Shown here one piece after another: positions 39,847 through 50,432 of a stretch of DNA of 64,000 nt. The stretch is from Gammaproteobacteria bacterium (GTDB lineage: Bacteria > Pseudomonadota > Gammaproteobacteria > Pseudomonadales > Porticoccaceae). A program made the position numbers and the translations under genes. Within the stretch, counting starts at the first letter, position 1; every line of letters begins with the position of its first letter. The stretch is from NCBI GenBank assembly GCA_016708925.1, contig JADJET010000001.1:339501-403500 (forward strand). The letters are read 5' to 3'. Under the pieces are notes generated by a model. The model was not told where the DNA came from. It saw only the letters and a list, made by a program, of their open reading frames with translations, and ran no database searches.

Positions 39847-41195
39847 GGGTTGTAATCTCCTGCGGGCGCAGTGTCATTCCCGAGCAAAGCGAGCACCGGC
39901 GCCACCGTGTAAAAAGAGCCGAACACGAGAATCACCTCGCCCGGCCGGCTCGCACCCAGTGCCGTAGCAAAGGCCGCAGCGGGATTCAGGTGGCAGTCCG
40001 ACACCGCCACCACCCCCTGATTCGCCGCCGCATTGTACAACAGGCCCGCGATCTGGTTTGCGCTCGCGCCCCGCATCGCATCCGGCAACGCACAGCAATG
40101 CCAGCGGTCTACCTCGGGCACCAGGGGCGCCAACACGCCGGCAATATCCTTGTCGCCCAGCACGCCCACGACCGCATGGACCGCGGTTTCGGCGCCTCGC
40201 TTCAAGCGCCGCAAGCGCTCGGCGAGCAATGCGGCAGCGGCCGGATTGTGGGCCACATCGAGTATTACCCGGCGTCCTTTCCAGATGATTTCCTGAAAAC
40301 GTCCCGCCAGGCAGGTGTCCGCAAACGCGCGCGCTACCTGGGCCGCGTCCGGCGTCAGTCCGAGGCTCACGAGCGCCTGCACCGCGCAGGCGGCGCTGAC
40401 TGACGGCAAGCGGGGAGTCGGGAGTCCCCGATAGTGCAGCGGTTGCCCGCCGGCGGTGATGCAGACCAGCTCAATTTCAGCGCCGCATTGGTATAAGGAA
40501 AAGCCCGCGCCGCCGAGCTGGACAATCCGCGCGCCGATATTCTTCAGCGCTGCCAGCATGGCGGCAGGTGGCTCCGGGTCGCCACAAATCAGCGGCACCT
40601 CGGTGCGGGCAATGCCGGCCTTTTCAACGCCGATGGCGTCGCGGTCAGCGCCCAACCACGCCTGGTGATCCAGCGCGATGGACGTGATCACGGCAACGTC
40701 GGGCGCGACGATATTGACCGCATCGAGGCGGCCGCCCATCCCCACCTCCAGCAGCGCCACATCGACCCCGGCGTCGGCCAGGATGAGGAGCGCCGCCAGG
40801 GTACCGGTCTCGAAATAGGTCAGGCGCGTGTCACCGCGCGCCGTCTCGATCCGGGCGAAGGCAGCGCAGAGCACCGCGTCCGTGACCGGCACGCCATCGA
40901 TGCGCACACGTTCGTTGTAGGCGAGCAGATGGGGCGAGGTGTAGCTTCCCGAACGCAGTCCCGCCGTGGCGAGCAGCGCTTCCATGAAGGCGACGCAGGA
41001 ACCCTTGCCGTTGGTTCCGGCAACCGTCACCACGCGCGGTGCCGGTCGTGGCAATTGCAGCCGCGCCGCTACCGCCGCGACGCGCTCAAGTCCCAGCTCG
41101 ATGGCGACCGGATGGCGCGCTTCCAGCAGCGCCAGCCAGTCAGGCAGGGTTTGCGGCGACGGGCTGGGCGGTTGGGTGGCTGTTGTCATCCGCAT
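39843..41195 (-). CDS. folC: Bifunctional dihydrofolate/folylpolyglutamate synthase
   Basis: A 450-residue Mur-ligase-fold enzyme that adds Glu to dihydropteroate and folates. The P-loop [19 protein letters not shown] is at about residues 60-78, followed by [46 protein letters not shown] and [14 protein letters not shown]. Intact. The start at 41195 (GGAG 8 nt upstream) lies inside accD, giving an overlap of about 56 nt with its 3' end; an ATG at 41189 is also possible. The end overlaps the SPOR gene. Confidence 0.95.
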   Translation of the reverse strand: MRMTTATQPPSPSPQTLPDWLALLEARHPVAIELGLERVAAVAARLQLPRPAPRVVTVAGTNGKGSCVAFMEALLATAGLRSGSYTSPHLLAYNERVRIDGVPVTDAVLCAAFARIETARGDTRLTYFETGTLAALLILADAGVDVALLEVGMGGRLDAVNIVAPDVAVITSIALDHQAWLGADRDAIGVEKAGIARTEVPLICGDPEPPAAMLAALKNIGARIVQLGGAGFSLYQCGAEIELVCITAGGQPLHYRGLPTPRLPSVSAACAVQALVSLGLTPDAAQVARAFADTCLAGRFQEIIWKGRRVILDVAHNPAAAALLAERLRRLKRGAETAVHAVVGVLGDKDIAGVLAPLVPEVDRWHCCALPDAMRGASANQIAGLLYNAAANQGVVAVSDCHLNPAAAFATALGASRPGEVILVFGSFYTVAPVLALLGNDTAPAGDYNP

Positions 41196-42066
41196 CCAGG
41201 CGCTCCGGCGAAGGCTTGCCGCCGAGCGTGGCGAGCAACCGGGCGATGGTGGCGCGCAGCGCAGGACGCGCCACGATCATGTCGATGGCGCCGTGCTCGA
41301 GCAGGAACTCACTGCGCTGGAAGCCGGGCGGCAATTTCTGGCGGATGGTCTGTTCGATGATGTTTGGTCCGGCAAATCCGGAGCGCGCGTCCGGCTCGGC
41401 GATATTGATATCGCCCAGCATGGCGAGGCTGGCGGACACGCCGCCGTACACGGGGTCGGTCATCACTGAAATATAAGGAACACCCGCGGCCTTGAGACGT
41501 TCCAGGATGGCACTGGTCTTGGCCATCTGCATCAGCGAGATCAAGGCTTCCTGCATCCGCGCGCCGCCGGTGGCGGAGAAGCACACCAGGGGAATCCGCT
41601 CGTCGAGTGCGCGGCGCGCGGCACGCGTGAAGCGCTCACCCACCGCGTAACCCATGGAGCCGCCCTGAAAATCGAATTCAAATGCCGCCGCGATCACCGG
41701 CAACGCCAGCACCGTACCCTTGATCGCGATCAGGGCGTCCTTCTCGCCGGTCGTCTTCTGAGCAGCGGCAAGCCGGTCGCGGTATTTCTTGATGTCGCGA
41801 AACTTGAGGCGATCCACGGGCACGACATCCGTTGCCAGTTCTTCGCGACCATCGGGATCGAGAAAAATGTCGAGCCGGCGCCGCGCGCCGATGCGGATGT
41901 GGTGGCTGCACTTGGGACAGACTTCGAGGTTGCGTTCGAGCTCGGGCCGGTACAGTGGCGCCGCGCACTTCGGACAGGGCATCCAGACGCCTTCCGGAAC
42001 GCTGCGGGCCTGGTCGCGGCCCTGTGTCTTCAGGCCCGAGGGACGTATCTTGCTCAGCCAGCTCAT
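41140..42066 (-). CDS. accD: Acetyl-CoA carboxylase carboxyltransferase subunit beta
   Basis: A 308-residue subunit that, with AccA, transfers carboxyl from biotin to acetyl-CoA to make malonyl-CoA. The N-terminal four-Cys zinc ribbon is [12 protein letters not shown] ... [13 protein letters not shown]. The carboxyltransferase core has [39 protein letters not shown] and [23 protein letters not shown]. The C-terminal tail ([16 protein letters not shown]) extends into the folC coding region. Between trpF and folC as in pseudomonads; accA is not in the window. Confidence 0.96.
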   Translation of the reverse strand: MSWLSKIRPSGLKTQGRDQARSVPEGVWMPCPKCAAPLYRPELERNLEVCPKCSHHIRIGARRRLDIFLDPDGREELATDVVPVDRLKFRDIKKYRDRLAAAQKTTGEKDALIAIKGTVLALPVIAAAFEFDFQGGSMGYAVGERFTRAARRALDERIPLVCFSATGGARMQEALISLMQMAKTSAILERLKAAGVPYISVMTDPVYGGVSASLAMLGDINIAEPDARSGFAGPNIIEQTIRQKLPPGFQRSEFLLEHGAIDMIVARPALRATIARLLATLGGKPSPERLDADDNSHPTAQPVAANPA

Positions 42067-42131
42067 GGTCTCATCACCGTCTAATCACCTCGCCTCGCTG
42101 CCGCGGCATCCTACAGACGCGCGCGCCACTG

Positions 42132-42752
42132 TCAATGCGACGCCGACTTCGCGGCCACGATGAAGTCCCGGATCAGGCACGGATCCTTGATTCCGGGCGC
42201 GACTTCGACGCCGCTGCTGACATCCACCGCATAGGGATGCACCTGACGCACGGCTTGCGCGACGTTCGCGGGGGACAGCCCGCCGGCCAGAATCAACGGC
42301 CGCTGGCGCGACACCGGCAGTCGCGACCAGTCGAAGCCGGCTCCGGTGCCGCCGGCAACCACCGGATCCCAGGCATCGAACAACAGACCCGCCGCAGTGG
42401 GATAGTTCGCGGCGGCGGCGGCCGGATCCAGTCCCGGCGCCATGCGCAGCGCCTTGATGTAGGGCACGCCGAACTGGGTGCAATAATCCGGCGTCTCATT
42501 CCCGTGCAACTGCAACAGATGAACTCCCGTGCGGGCCAGCACTTCCCGCACCCACACCGGCGCGGCGTCGACAAAGAGTCCGACCGTGGTGACGAAAGGC
42601 CCCAGCGCCCGCACGATCGACGCGGCCATGTCTATCGACACGCAACGCGGGCTTGCCGGATGAAACACCAGCCCGACGGCATCGGCGCCGGCATCCGCTG
42701 CCACCTGTGCATCGGACTCCCGCGTAATCCCGCAGATTTTGACCCGGATCAT
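42132..42752 (-). CDS. trpF: Phosphoribosylanthranilate isomerase
   Basis: A 206-residue TIM barrel for the third step of tryptophan synthesis. It begins MIRVKICGIT, with the catalytic Cys, followed by DAVGLVFHPASPRCVS, LLQLHGNETPDYC, the catalytic Asp in LFDAWDPVVAGGTGAGFDW, and LAGGLSPANVAQAV plus DVSSGVEVAPGIKD. The start ATG overlaps the truA stop (ATGA, 42749-42752). Monofunctional TrpF apart from TrpC, next to truA and accD, matches the pseudomonad arrangement. Confidence 0.96.
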   Translation of the reverse strand: MIRVKICGITRESDAQVAADAGADAVGLVFHPASPRCVSIDMAASIVRALGPFVTTVGLFVDAAPVWVREVLARTGVHLLQLHGNETPDYCTQFGVPYIKALRMAPGLDPAAAAANYPTAAGLLFDAWDPVVAGGTGAGFDWSRLPVSRQRPLILAGGLSPANVAQAVRQVHPYAVDVSSGVEVAPGIKDPCLIRDFIVAAKSASH

Positions 42753-43663
42753 GAGTGCGCCTCCCGACGCCGCGCCACTACATTCACCTGCGACAACAGA
42801 TCGGTACCCGCCACAAAGCATGGTCCGCCGACCAGGGCAGGGACCGCAAATTGCGGCGGATAGTGCACACCGACCAGATAAAGACCGGTCGGTGCCGCCG
42901 TCGCCTCGCCGGCGGAGCGGTCGCGGGAGGCGAGCAATTCGGCAATCCACCGTGGCGGGCGTTCGCCGCGCCCCACCGCGCACAGCGCTCCGACGATGTT
43001 ACGCACCATGTGCAGCAAAAATGCGTTCGCGGTGATTTCGATCATGACGAAGTGCGCCTGCGACCACAAATGCAGCGCCATCAGGTTGCGCCAGGGCGAT
43101 TGCGACTGACAGCCGGCACCGCGAAAGGCACTGAAATCGTGCTCGCCGAGCAGTAGCTGGCCGGCGGCCTTCATGGCGTGCACGTCCAGCGGACGGCGTT
43201 CCCGGCCGACCTGATCGCCCAGCAGCGCCGGATCGCAGGCGGTGTTATGAATGACGTAGCGGTAAGTCCGCGCCAAGGCGCTGAAGCGCGCGTGAAAATG
43301 CGCGTCCATATCCTGTACCCACTGCAGACGCACGGCGCTGGGAAGATGGGTATTAGTGCCAAGCAGCCAGTTGTGTGGCGCGCGGCGCGCGCCGGTATCG
43401 AAGTGAATTACCTGGGCAGTGGCGTGAACTCCGCTATCGGTGCGCCCGGCGCAGGACACCGTGATCGGCGCGTCGGCGATCCGGGACAGCGCGGTTTCGA
43501 CTTCTTGCTGCACGCTGGCGCAGTGCGCCTGGCGCTGCCAGCCACAAAAGCGGCTGCCGTCATATTCGACCACCGCGGCCACGCGGTGCAGTCCCGGGGG
43601 CAATTCGCATCCCTCGGGAACCCGGCAGTTACCGCGGTACTCCCAGGCCGTGGGCGCACTCAC
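42749..43663 (-). CDS. truA: tRNA pseudouridine(38-40) synthase
   Basis: A 304-residue TruA, which makes pseudouridine at positions 38-40 of the tRNA anticodon arm. VVEYDGSRFCGWQRQ starts the fold, the catalytic Asp is in CAGRTDSGVHATAQVIHF, and RTYRYVIHNT and AFLLHMVRNIVGALCAVGRG complete the signature. Slightly longer than E. coli TruA (270) because of an N-terminal extension and a tail of about 30 residues. It follows fimV by 3 bp and overlaps trpF. Confidence 0.96.
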   Translation of the reverse strand: MSAPTAWEYRGNCRVPEGCELPPGLHRVAAVVEYDGSRFCGWQRQAHCASVQQEVETALSRIADAPITVSCAGRTDSGVHATAQVIHFDTGARRAPHNWLLGTNTHLPSAVRLQWVQDMDAHFHARFSALARTYRYVIHNTACDPALLGDQVGRERRPLDVHAMKAAGQLLLGEHDFSAFRGAGCQSQSPWRNLMALHLWSQAHFVMIEITANAFLLHMVRNIVGALCAVGRGERPPRWIAELLASRDRSAGEATAAPTGLYLVGVHYPPQFAVPALVGGPCFVAGTDLLSQVNVVARRREAHS

Positions 43664-43666
43664 CCG

Positions 43667-46021
43667 CTACCCGAGTCTGGCGAGCAACTGCCGCGCGGAT
43701 TCCTTCTGCGCCTCGTCACCGCACTGAAGCACATAGTCGAGGATTTCCCGCGCGCCTTCCGCATCCCCCATATCGACATAGGCTTCCGCCAATTCGATCT
43801 GGGTGGCCATTTCCTGCCCTGGCTCGAACAGGTCCAGGTCGTTTTCCAGCGATGTCGTCTGCCAGGATTCAACGGTCTCCGCCGCCTGAGCTTCCGCAAC
43901 GTCGGCCAATCCCGTCAGATCGTCCCCGCGCAACCCAAGGTCGAAATCCCCCAGATCATCCGGGATATCGAGTTTTTCCGCAGTGGCAGCTGGCACCGAC
44001 GGCTCGATCGGCAAGTCCATTCCGAGGTCAAGATCCAGATCGAATTCCAGGTGTTCCGCGACCGCTGCAGGCGCGGCTTCCGGCTGAGCGATCTCTGTCG
44101 GAGCAATTTCATCTGCGGCAATTTCAGCAGGCGTGTCCGCAACCGCTATGACTAAGCCCGGCGCGATGTCGCGCTCCTGCAATTCACGCAGCAGCGCATT
44201 GGCAGATTCCGTTGCGTTACGATCATCAAGGGCCAGGAGCCTAGGAAGCGCCGTCTCGAAGCCCGCCCGGTCGCCCTGCTGCGCCAACAGCTCCAGCATC
44301 TTGAGGTGCAATCCGGAATGGGCCGGATAACGCTCCAAAGCCCCCGTCAGCAATTCGCTTGCCTGCTGCTCGTTGCCGAACGATAGGCAGACATCGACTT
44401 CTTCCAGAATCTGGTCCGGCCCGTCGTGGAGGCTGGAGGCTGTCGGCAGCAAATCCTCTTCGTCGAGCACGACGGGCGTGGTCAGCGCACCATCAAACTC
44501 GGTAGCACGTACACCCTTCTCAAATTCGCTCGGCAGCTGCAACCCGTGCTGCTGCGTGGCACGGCCGCGCACGGCTGCGAGACCCATCGCGACCAGCAAC
44601 AGCACACCGGTCAAGCCCAGCGCTGGCACCAGCCAAGGCCGCAGCTCGGCAGCGGCAGCCAACGGACTTTCGTCTCCGGGTGGAGCTACTGGCGCCGCAA
44701 CATCGCCAGCACTCGTCGTGACAGGGGCTGGTGCAGCCACGCTTCCATCCGGTGGCGTCGGTGTTTGGCCGGGCGTCCCGGTCTGATCCGCAACCACTCC
44801 GACCGCTGCTTGTTCTGCCGACTCGGCGGACTGCCCGGACTCCGGCGCTTCCACGGCAGGCGTCACTGCTCCCGGTACGGAGGTGTCTATCGGCGTCCCG
44901 GCATCGGCAGCGGCGGTGCCCGGCGCTTTTGGTTGCGCTCCGCTTTGCAATGCCGCCAAAGCCGGGTCGCTGATTTCAACGAGACGGGACGCCGCATTCA
45001 CTTGTTCTTCGAGACTCGCTATGCGCGCTTTCAGCTCCGCGTTCTCGCGTTCGACCTGGTCTTTTTCTTCCAGTACGGCGCCGATGTCCGTGCGCGATAC
45101 CCCCGCCGTGCCCCCCGGCAGGGTTCCGCCGCCGACGGCAGCGGAGCTGGCACCAGCACCGGCGGCTCCACCGGCAAGATGCAGTTCACCATCGCCACTG
45201 CCAGGCACCGCCGTTTCAGCGGCTTTGGTGCGCGACTCGACCGCGCGATCAGAAACCGGCGGAGTAATGTGCAAGCGGTCCATCGCAAGACGGTGATCGA
45301 CGGCGGCCATTGCCGCCGCACCGGGCATTTCAAGTACAGCACCGCGCCGGATCAGATTGGGGTTCGCCCGAATAAATGCTGCGGGATTGGCGGCCAGTAT
45401 CGCCTGCATCGCCTGCTGCTGGGTGACGCCCGTCGGCTGATTACGCGCCGCGATGTTCCACAAGGTGTCGCCGGCCTGCACCCGGTAACTGCCATTTGCC
45501 GCAGTCGCAGTTCGCGCCGCGCCATGCGCGGGCGAACGTCGGGCCGGCGCGGACGTCGGCTGTTCAGACGGACGTTTAACCGCCGCGGCGGCAGCAGACT
45601 TTCCCGCGGGCGGGGCTCCGGAAAAGACTGGCAGGTCCAGCAGCAGGGTGTACTCGCGCAGCAAACGACCGGATGTCCAGCGCAGTTCCAGCAGAAAATT
45701 GAGGTAGGGTTCCTTCATCGGACGCTGCGACGACACCCGGATTACCGGATTGGCACTGTTCGACAAGTCCACATTGAAGCGGATATCGGCGAGCTGGAAC
45801 TCGCGCTCGACACCGGCCCGTTGAAAATCTTCCGGCGCCGCCAATCTTGCCGTTATTTGTGATTCGTTCAGGTCACCTACGCTGAGCAGGGCAATTTCAG
45901 CGCGCAACGGCTCGTTCATCGCCGACTGAAGGTGGATTTCACCCAAACCGACCGCCGCGGCCCACTGCGCCATCAACAAGGCCACCAGCCCCAGGGAGTA
46001 TCTCAATGTCCGTGAAGCCAT
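43667..46021 (-). CDS. fimV: FimV family pilus/polarity assembly protein
   Basis: A 784-residue inner-membrane protein that organises the cell pole and type IV pilus secretin assembly in Pseudomonas. The signal peptide (LGLVALLMAQWAAAVGLGEI) leads into the conserved N-terminal FimV domain (SAMNEPLRAEIALLSVGDL, then PYLNFLLELRWTSGRLLREYT). A LysM domain, YRVQAGDTLWNIAARNQP, starts near residue 180. A coiled coil (VERENAELKARIASLEEQV) and an Ala/Pro linker precede one membrane helix (LVPALGLTGVLLLVAMGL, about residue 470). The cytoplasmic tail is acidic and ends in a FimV C-terminal TPR cap (IELAEAYVDMGDAEGAREILDYVL). A GGAAGG Shine-Dalgarno precedes the ATG. Confidence 0.93.
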   Translation of the reverse strand: MASRTLRYSLGLVALLMAQWAAAVGLGEIHLQSAMNEPLRAEIALLSVGDLNESQITARLAAPEDFQRAGVEREFQLADIRFNVDLSNSANPVIRVSSQRPMKEPYLNFLLELRWTSGRLLREYTLLLDLPVFSGAPPAGKSAAAAAVKRPSEQPTSAPARRSPAHGAARTATAANGSYRVQAGDTLWNIAARNQPTGVTQQQAMQAILAANPAAFIRANPNLIRRGAVLEMPGAAAMAAVDHRLAMDRLHITPPVSDRAVESRTKAAETAVPGSGDGELHLAGGAAGAGASSAAVGGGTLPGGTAGVSRTDIGAVLEEKDQVERENAELKARIASLEEQVNAASRLVEISDPALAALQSGAQPKAPGTAAADAGTPIDTSVPGAVTPAVEAPESGQSAESAEQAAVGVVADQTGTPGQTPTPPDGSVAAPAPVTTSAGDVAAPVAPPGDESPLAAAAELRPWLVPALGLTGVLLLVAMGLAAVRGRATQQHGLQLPSEFEKGVRATEFDGALTTPVVLDEEDLLPTASSLHDGPDQILEEVDVCLSFGNEQQASELLTGALERYPAHSGLHLKMLELLAQQGDRAGFETALPRLLALDDRNATESANALLRELQERDIAPGLVIAVADTPAEIAADEIAPTEIAQPEAAPAAVAEHLEFDLDLDLGMDLPIEPSVPAATAEKLDIPDDLGDFDLGLRGDDLTGLADVAEAQAAETVESWQTTSLENDLDLFEPGQEMATQIELAEAYVDMGDAEGAREILDYVLQCGDEAQKESARQLLARLG

Positions 46022-46187
46022 GTTCGCACCTTCCTGCAGTTATCCCATCGTCCCAAGAGCAATTGGCTTGGCTGTTGAATATTTACACCAAAATCGCTCG
46101 CTAACCAGATATTAGTTATCGTAATTCCTGTTGCGGCAGTTTACGCCCCGAAAACGCCGACGAAAACAGATCGGGGTCGCAAATTCG

Positions 46188-46201
46188 GTGCGCGGGCGCA
46201 C
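46188..46201 (-). terminator. Weak hairpin after asd
   Basis: GTGCG / CGCAC pair around a 4-nt CCCG loop just beyond the asd stop, followed on the minus strand by GAATTTGCG. The stem is short and the T-run is only three bases, so it would be a poor intrinsic terminator. Seen directly; function uncertain. Confidence 0.25.
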
Positions 46202-46220
46202 GCGCATCACCCCTCGCCCG

Positions 46221-47327
46221 CTACAACACCAGCCGCAACATGCGCCGCAACGGCTCTGCCGCACCCCACAGCAACTGGTCGCCGACGGTAAACGCGGCCA
46301 GATACTCACCGCCCATGGCGAGTTTGCGCAGGCGGCCCACGGGGATTTCCAGCCGCCCGGTAACCGCCGCCGGCGTCAATGCGCGGAGGCTGTCCTCCCG
46401 GTGATTGGGCACCACACGCACCCAGTCGTTGGCCGCCGCGACCAGCGTTTCGATCTCCGCGATGGGCAGATCGCGGTTCAGTTTGATGGTCAGCGCCTGA
46501 CTGTGGCAGCGCATGGCGCCGACGCGGACACAAAGTCCGTCGATGGGCACCGGACGGTCCTGGCGGTCGAGAATCTTGTTGGCTTCAGCCCCCCCTTTCC
46601 ATTCCTCGCGGCTCTGGCCGTTGTCGAGCTCGACGTCGATCCAGGGCAACAGACTGCCGGCGAGCGGGTGGCCAAACTCCGCCACCGGGAATCCCGGCGC
46701 ACGCAATACCTCGGTCACGCGACGGTCGATAGCGATGATCGAACTCGCCGGATCGGCCAGCAGATCCCGCACGGAGTCGTGCGCCGCACCCATCTGGGCG
46801 AGCAGTTCGCGCATATTGGGCGCGCCGGCGCCGGATGCGGCCTGATAGGTCATCGCGGTCACCCATTCCACCAACCCGGCCTGGAACAGGCCGCCCAGCC
46901 CCATCAGCATCAGACTCACGGTGCAATTGCCGCCGACAAACACGCGCCGACCGGCGTCCAGGGCGCGCTCGATCACCGGACTGTTCACCGGATCCAGCAC
47001 GATGACTGCGTCGTCGTTCATGCGCAATGCGGACGCCGCGTCGATCCAGTAGCCGTTCCAGCCGGTCGCCTGCAAACGGGGGAACACCGCCTTGGTGTAA
47101 TCGCCGCCCTGGCAGGTCACGATGGCGTCCATGGCGTGCAGTTGATCGATATCCATGGCGTCGAGCAGCGCGGTTCGGCCCTGGCCGACATCCGGCCCCG
47201 GTTGCCCCGCCTGGGAGGTAGTAAAGAAGTGGGCGCGAATCGTGGCGAAGTCGCCCGCCTCGATCATGCGGGTCATCAGCACCGAACCGACCATCCCGCG
47301 CCAGCCAACAAAACCTATATTTTTCAT
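46221..47327 (-). CDS. asd: Aspartate-semialdehyde dehydrogenase
   Basis: A 368-residue NADPH enzyme that makes aspartate semialdehyde for Lys, Thr, Met and diaminopimelate. [17 protein letters not shown] is the nucleotide-binding start. The catalytic Cys is in [19 protein letters not shown], the substrate Arg/Glu/His region is [20 protein letters not shown], and [14 protein letters not shown] is the E. coli-type signature. It follows an AT-rich 57-bp gap after the methyltransferase gene. In pseudomonads leuB sits at this point; here it is missing. Confidence 0.96.
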   Translation of the reverse strand: MKNIGFVGWRGMVGSVLMTRMIEAGDFATIRAHFFTTSQAGQPGPDVGQGRTALLDAMDIDQLHAMDAIVTCQGGDYTKAVFPRLQATGWNGYWIDAASALRMNDDAVIVLDPVNSPVIERALDAGRRVFVGGNCTVSLMLMGLGGLFQAGLVEWVTAMTYQAASGAGAPNMRELLAQMGAAHDSVRDLLADPASSIIAIDRRVTEVLRAPGFPVAEFGHPLAGSLLPWIDVELDNGQSREEWKGGAEANKILDRQDRPVPIDGLCVRVGAMRCHSQALTIKLNRDLPIAEIETLVAAANDWVRVVPNHREDSLRALTPAAVTGRLEIPVGRLRKLAMGGEYLAAFTVGDQLLWGAAEPLRRMLRLVL

Positions 47328-47384
47328 TAAATTAAACCTTTATTTAAAACTTTTACATTATCCAAAAAGGTCAGCCGGCCCGGC
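47328..47384 (-). promoter_or_regulatory. AT-rich asd leader where leuB would be expected
   Basis: This 57-bp gap between the methyltransferase stop and the asd ATG is far richer in A and T than the rest of the window (TTAAATAAAGG, TTTAATTTA). On the minus strand GGATAATG resembles a -10 box, and AAAGG lies 9 nt before the ATG. No trace of leuB coding sequence remains. It may hold the asd promoter. Confidence 0.35.
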
Positions 47385-48149
47385 TCAGCGCGAAGCCCAG
47401 AGCACCACAACATCGGCACTGAAGGAACCGTCCGCCTCGATCGCAAAATAGTCGCGCACCTCGCTGCTCGCCCCTTCCTGCAATGCGCGTATTGCCACCC
47501 GGAGCGGTTCCGGGGTCTGCATGCGCGCCACCCAGGACGCGAATTCCAGCCGCAGACGCGAGAGCGCGTGGCGTTCGGGCTTCAGGCCCGCCTGCGCGAC
47601 CCGTTGCAGCCATTCCGCCGGGGTGTAATCGCGCACATGGCTGGCATCGCGCAACACTTCCACGGTCTGAAGGTGCGTATCGAGCAGTGGCCGGGGTGGG
47701 CCTGCAACATCCACAAACGCCGCCAGCCCACCCGGTTTCAGCACCCGGCACACTTCGCGAAGCGCGCCGCCCAGATCGCTCCAGTGATGGGCGGAATAGC
47801 GGCTGAACACCAGATCGAAATGCCGATCCGGAAAAGGTAACTGCTCCGCCGCGCCCTGGGTCGTAGTGATATTGTCGAGTCCGCGCTCCCGGGCGGTAGT
47901 GGCGACCAGCGCCAGCATTTCCGGTGCCAGATCATAGGCCACCACCGCACCGGCGAGCGGCGCGACCTGATAGCTGACATGACCGGCGCCACAACCGAGA
48001 TCCAGCACGCGCGCACCCGGCCGCGCCGCGACGGCGGCGCGCAGCTCGGCAAACTCCGACCCTTGGGCATGCACCGCGCTCCCCAGATAGGCGCCGGCCT
48101 GAGCGCCGAACTGACGCTGCACGACTGCCCTGTGACTCTGATCGCTCAT
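47385..48149 (-). CDS. Class I SAM-dependent methyltransferase (UbiE/YcgJ-like)
   Basis: A 254-residue methyltransferase with motif I RVLDLGCGAGHVSYQVA (about residues 47-63), VVAYDLAPEMLA, AEQLPFPDRHFDLVFSRYSAHHW and LREVCRVLKPGGLAAFVDV. It resembles the methyltransferase lying between leuD and leuB in pseudomonads. The substrate is unknown; small-molecule methylation is likely from the UbiE-type pattern. It begins 26 bp after leuD in the same direction. Confidence 0.88.
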   Translation of the reverse strand: MSDQSHRAVVQRQFGAQAGAYLGSAVHAQGSEFAELRAAVAARPGARVLDLGCGAGHVSYQVAPLAGAVVAYDLAPEMLALVATTARERGLDNITTTQGAAEQLPFPDRHFDLVFSRYSAHHWSDLGGALREVCRVLKPGGLAAFVDVAGPPRPLLDTHLQTVEVLRDASHVRDYTPAEWLQRVAQAGLKPERHALSRLRLEFASWVARMQTPEPLRVAIRALQEGASSEVRDYFAIEADGSFSADVVVLWASR

Positions 48150-48175
48150 GCTATCCCCCGCTCGTCAGTCACCGG

Positions 48176-48820
48176 TCAACCCGTGCCGAACAGCCAGGGG
48201 TGCGCAGCGCGGTGGCGTGCCTCGAACTCCCGAATCTGGTCGCCGTGCGCCAGGGTGAGGCCGATCTCATCCAGTCCTTCCAGCAGGCAGTGTTTGCGGA
48301 AGGCATCCACTTCGAAGCGATAGGTCCCGCCGTCGGGCCGGATCACGGTCTGGCTGGCGAGATCGACGGTCAACTGATAGCCCTCGCTGGCAGCAGCCTG
48401 CCGAAAGAGTTCGCCCACTTCACTGTCAGATAAAACAACAGGTAACAGACCATTCTTGAAGCAATTATTGTAGAAAATATCGGCGTAGCTGGGGGCGATG
48501 ACGACTCTGAACCCATACTCTTCCAACGCCCAGGGCGCATGCTCGCGGGACGAGCCGCAGCCGAAGTTCTCCCGCGCGAGCAACACGCTGGCACCCTGAT
48601 AGCGCGCCTGATTGAGGACAAAATCCGGATTCAGGGGACGTTTCGAATTGTCCCGCCCCGGCTCCCCCACATCCAGATAGCGCCACTCATCGAACAGGTT
48701 GGCGCCAAAGCCGGTGCGCTGGATCGACTTCAGAAACTGTTTGGGAATGATCTGGTCGGTGTCCACATTGGCGCGGTCCAGCGGCGCCACCAGACCCTGA
48801 TGCCGGGTAAAAGCTTTCAT
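48176..48820 (-). CDS. leuD: 3-isopropylmalate dehydratase small subunit
   Basis: A 214-residue swivel-domain subunit that works with LeuC to isomerise 2- and 3-isopropylmalate in leucine synthesis. Landmarks are the start [31 protein letters not shown] (in parts), the substrate-recognition block [15 protein letters not shown], and [20 protein letters not shown] 48820 overlaps the leuC stop (ATGA) and has a GAGGAT Shine-Dalgarno inside leuC. Intact. Confidence 0.97.
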   Translation of the reverse strand: MKAFTRHQGLVAPLDRANVDTDQIIPKQFLKSIQRTGFGANLFDEWRYLDVGEPGRDNSKRPLNPDFVLNQARYQGASVLLARENFGCGSSREHAPWALEEYGFRVVIAPSYADIFYNNCFKNGLLPVVLSDSEVGELFRQAAASEGYQLTVDLASQTVIRPDGGTYRFEVDAFRKHCLLEGLDEIGLTLAHGDQIREFEARHRAAHPWLFGTG

Positions 48821-50253
48821 GCCACATCCTCCCCAAGCAATTCCCGGACATCGACGAAATGCCCGCACACTGCCGCCGCCGCCGCCATCGCCGGACTCAC
48901 CAGATGGGTCCGACCACCGGCGCCCTGCCGACCCTCGAAATTGCGGTTCGACGTGGACGCACAGTGCTCACCGGCTTCGAGACGATCCGCGTTCATGGCC
49001 AGGCACATGGAGCAGCCCGGCTCGCGCCACTCGAATCCGGCTTCGATGAAGATCTTGTCCAGCCCTTCCCGCTCGGCCTGCGCCTTGACGGGTCCGGAGC
49101 CGGGCACCACCAGCGCCTGCTTGACGCTGGCGGCCACCTTGCGGCCCTTCGCAACGGTCGCCGCTGCGCGCAAGTCCTCGATCCGTGAATTGGTGCAGGA
49201 TCCGATGAAAATCCGATCCAGCCGGATGTCCGTGATCGCCTGATTGGCGGCAAGCCCCATGTACCTGAGGGCGCGTTCGATGGAGTCCCGCTTGGTCGGG
49301 TCCGGCTCCGCCGCCGGGTCGGGCACCCGGGCGTCCACCGCCACCACCATTTCCGGCGAAGTTCCCCAGCTCACCTGGGGCTTGATGTCGCCGGCGCGCA
49401 GTTCGACCACCTTGTCGAAGACGGCATCGGCATCGGAATGCAGTTGCTGCCAGTTCGCCACGGCCTGCTCCCACTGCGCATCCCGGGGCGCGAACGGACG
49501 TCCTTTCACATACTCGATGGTCTTGGCATCGACCGCGACCAGTCCCACCCGGGCGCCGGCCTCGATCGCCATGTTGCAGAGGGTCATGCGGCCTTCCATG
49601 GACAGCGCGCGAATCGCACTGCCGGCAAATTCGAGCGCATAGCCGGTACCGCCGGCGGTGCCGATGGTGCCGATCACGGCCAGCGCGATGTCCTTGGCGG
49701 TGACGCCGGGCGCCAGCTCGCCTTCGACCCGCACCTGCAAATTCTGCATTTTCTGGGCGATCAGGCACTGGGTGGCGAGCACATGCTCCACCTCCGAGGT
49801 GCCGATGCCGTGCGCCAGCGCGCCGAAGGCGCCGTGCGTGGAGGTGTGGGAGTCGCCGCACACCACCGTCATGCCCGGCAGGGTCGCGCCCTGTTCCGGC
49901 CCGATGACGTGCACGATTCCCTGTCGCGCATCGTGCATGCCGAATTGCAAAATACCGTAACGCGCGCAGTTGTCATCCAGCGTCTGCACCTGGATGCGCG
50001 ACACCTCGTCGGCGATGGCCGCGATGCCGCCGCGCCGCTCGACGCTGGTGGTGGGGACATTGTGGTCCGGCGTGGCCAGATTGGCGTCGATGCGCCAGGG
50101 CTCGCGCCCGGCGAGGCGCAAACCCTCGAACGCCTGCGGCGAAGTCACTTCGTGCAGCAGGTGGCGGTCGATGTAGAGCAGCGCCGAACCATCGTCGTTC
50201 TGGCGCACCAGATGGGAGTCCCAGAGCTTGTCGTACAGGGTTTTGCCGGCCAT
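48817..50253 (-). CDS. leuC: 3-isopropylmalate dehydratase large subunit
   Basis: A 478-residue [4Fe-4S] aconitase-family subunit. The start [16 protein letters not shown] at 50253 matches the family (an upstream ATG at 50325 would overlap the promoter). Active-site and cluster residues are in [33 protein letters not shown] and [11 protein letters not shown] (the CxxC cluster ligands plus the earlier Cys). [15 protein letters not shown] is the usual C-terminal block. It is divergent from mnmC. leuB, the next enzyme of the pathway, is not found in the window. Confidence 0.97.
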   Translation of the reverse strand: MAGKTLYDKLWDSHLVRQNDDGSALLYIDRHLLHEVTSPQAFEGLRLAGREPWRIDANLATPDHNVPTTSVERRGGIAAIADEVSRIQVQTLDDNCARYGILQFGMHDARQGIVHVIGPEQGATLPGMTVVCGDSHTSTHGAFGALAHGIGTSEVEHVLATQCLIAQKMQNLQVRVEGELAPGVTAKDIALAVIGTIGTAGGTGYALEFAGSAIRALSMEGRMTLCNMAIEAGARVGLVAVDAKTIEYVKGRPFAPRDAQWEQAVANWQQLHSDADAVFDKVVELRAGDIKPQVSWGTSPEMVVAVDARVPDPAAEPDPTKRDSIERALRYMGLAANQAITDIRLDRIFIGSCTNSRIEDLRAAATVAKGRKVAASVKQALVVPGSGPVKAQAEREGLDKIFIEAGFEWREPGCSMCLAMNADRLEAGEHCASTSNRNFEGRQGAGGRTHLVSPAMAAAAAVCGHFVDVRELLGEDVA

Positions 50254-50290
50254 CGCCGCATCCGCCGTGTGGGTCGAAAAAGAGCCGGAA

Positions 50291-50319
50291 AGTCTAGCGA
50301 TCCCGGGCCCATAAAACAA
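50291..50319 (-). promoter_or_regulatory. Candidate leuC promoter
   Basis: On the minus strand TTGTTT (50314-50319) and TAGACT (50291-50296) are separated by exactly 17 bp, about 40 bp ahead of the leuC start. The spacing is ideal while the -35 matches consensus at only three positions. No leucine-rich leader peptide with an attenuator was found. Confidence 0.4.
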
Positions 50320-50432
50320 ATTCATGGCCCCTGAAGTTGCGACTCCGCCGTAGAATTCACGGCCTTCACTGCGCGGTATCTCACCCTGAATATATTCCGT
50401 ATCAGCTCAATGACGTCCAGGCTCCCGCCCGG

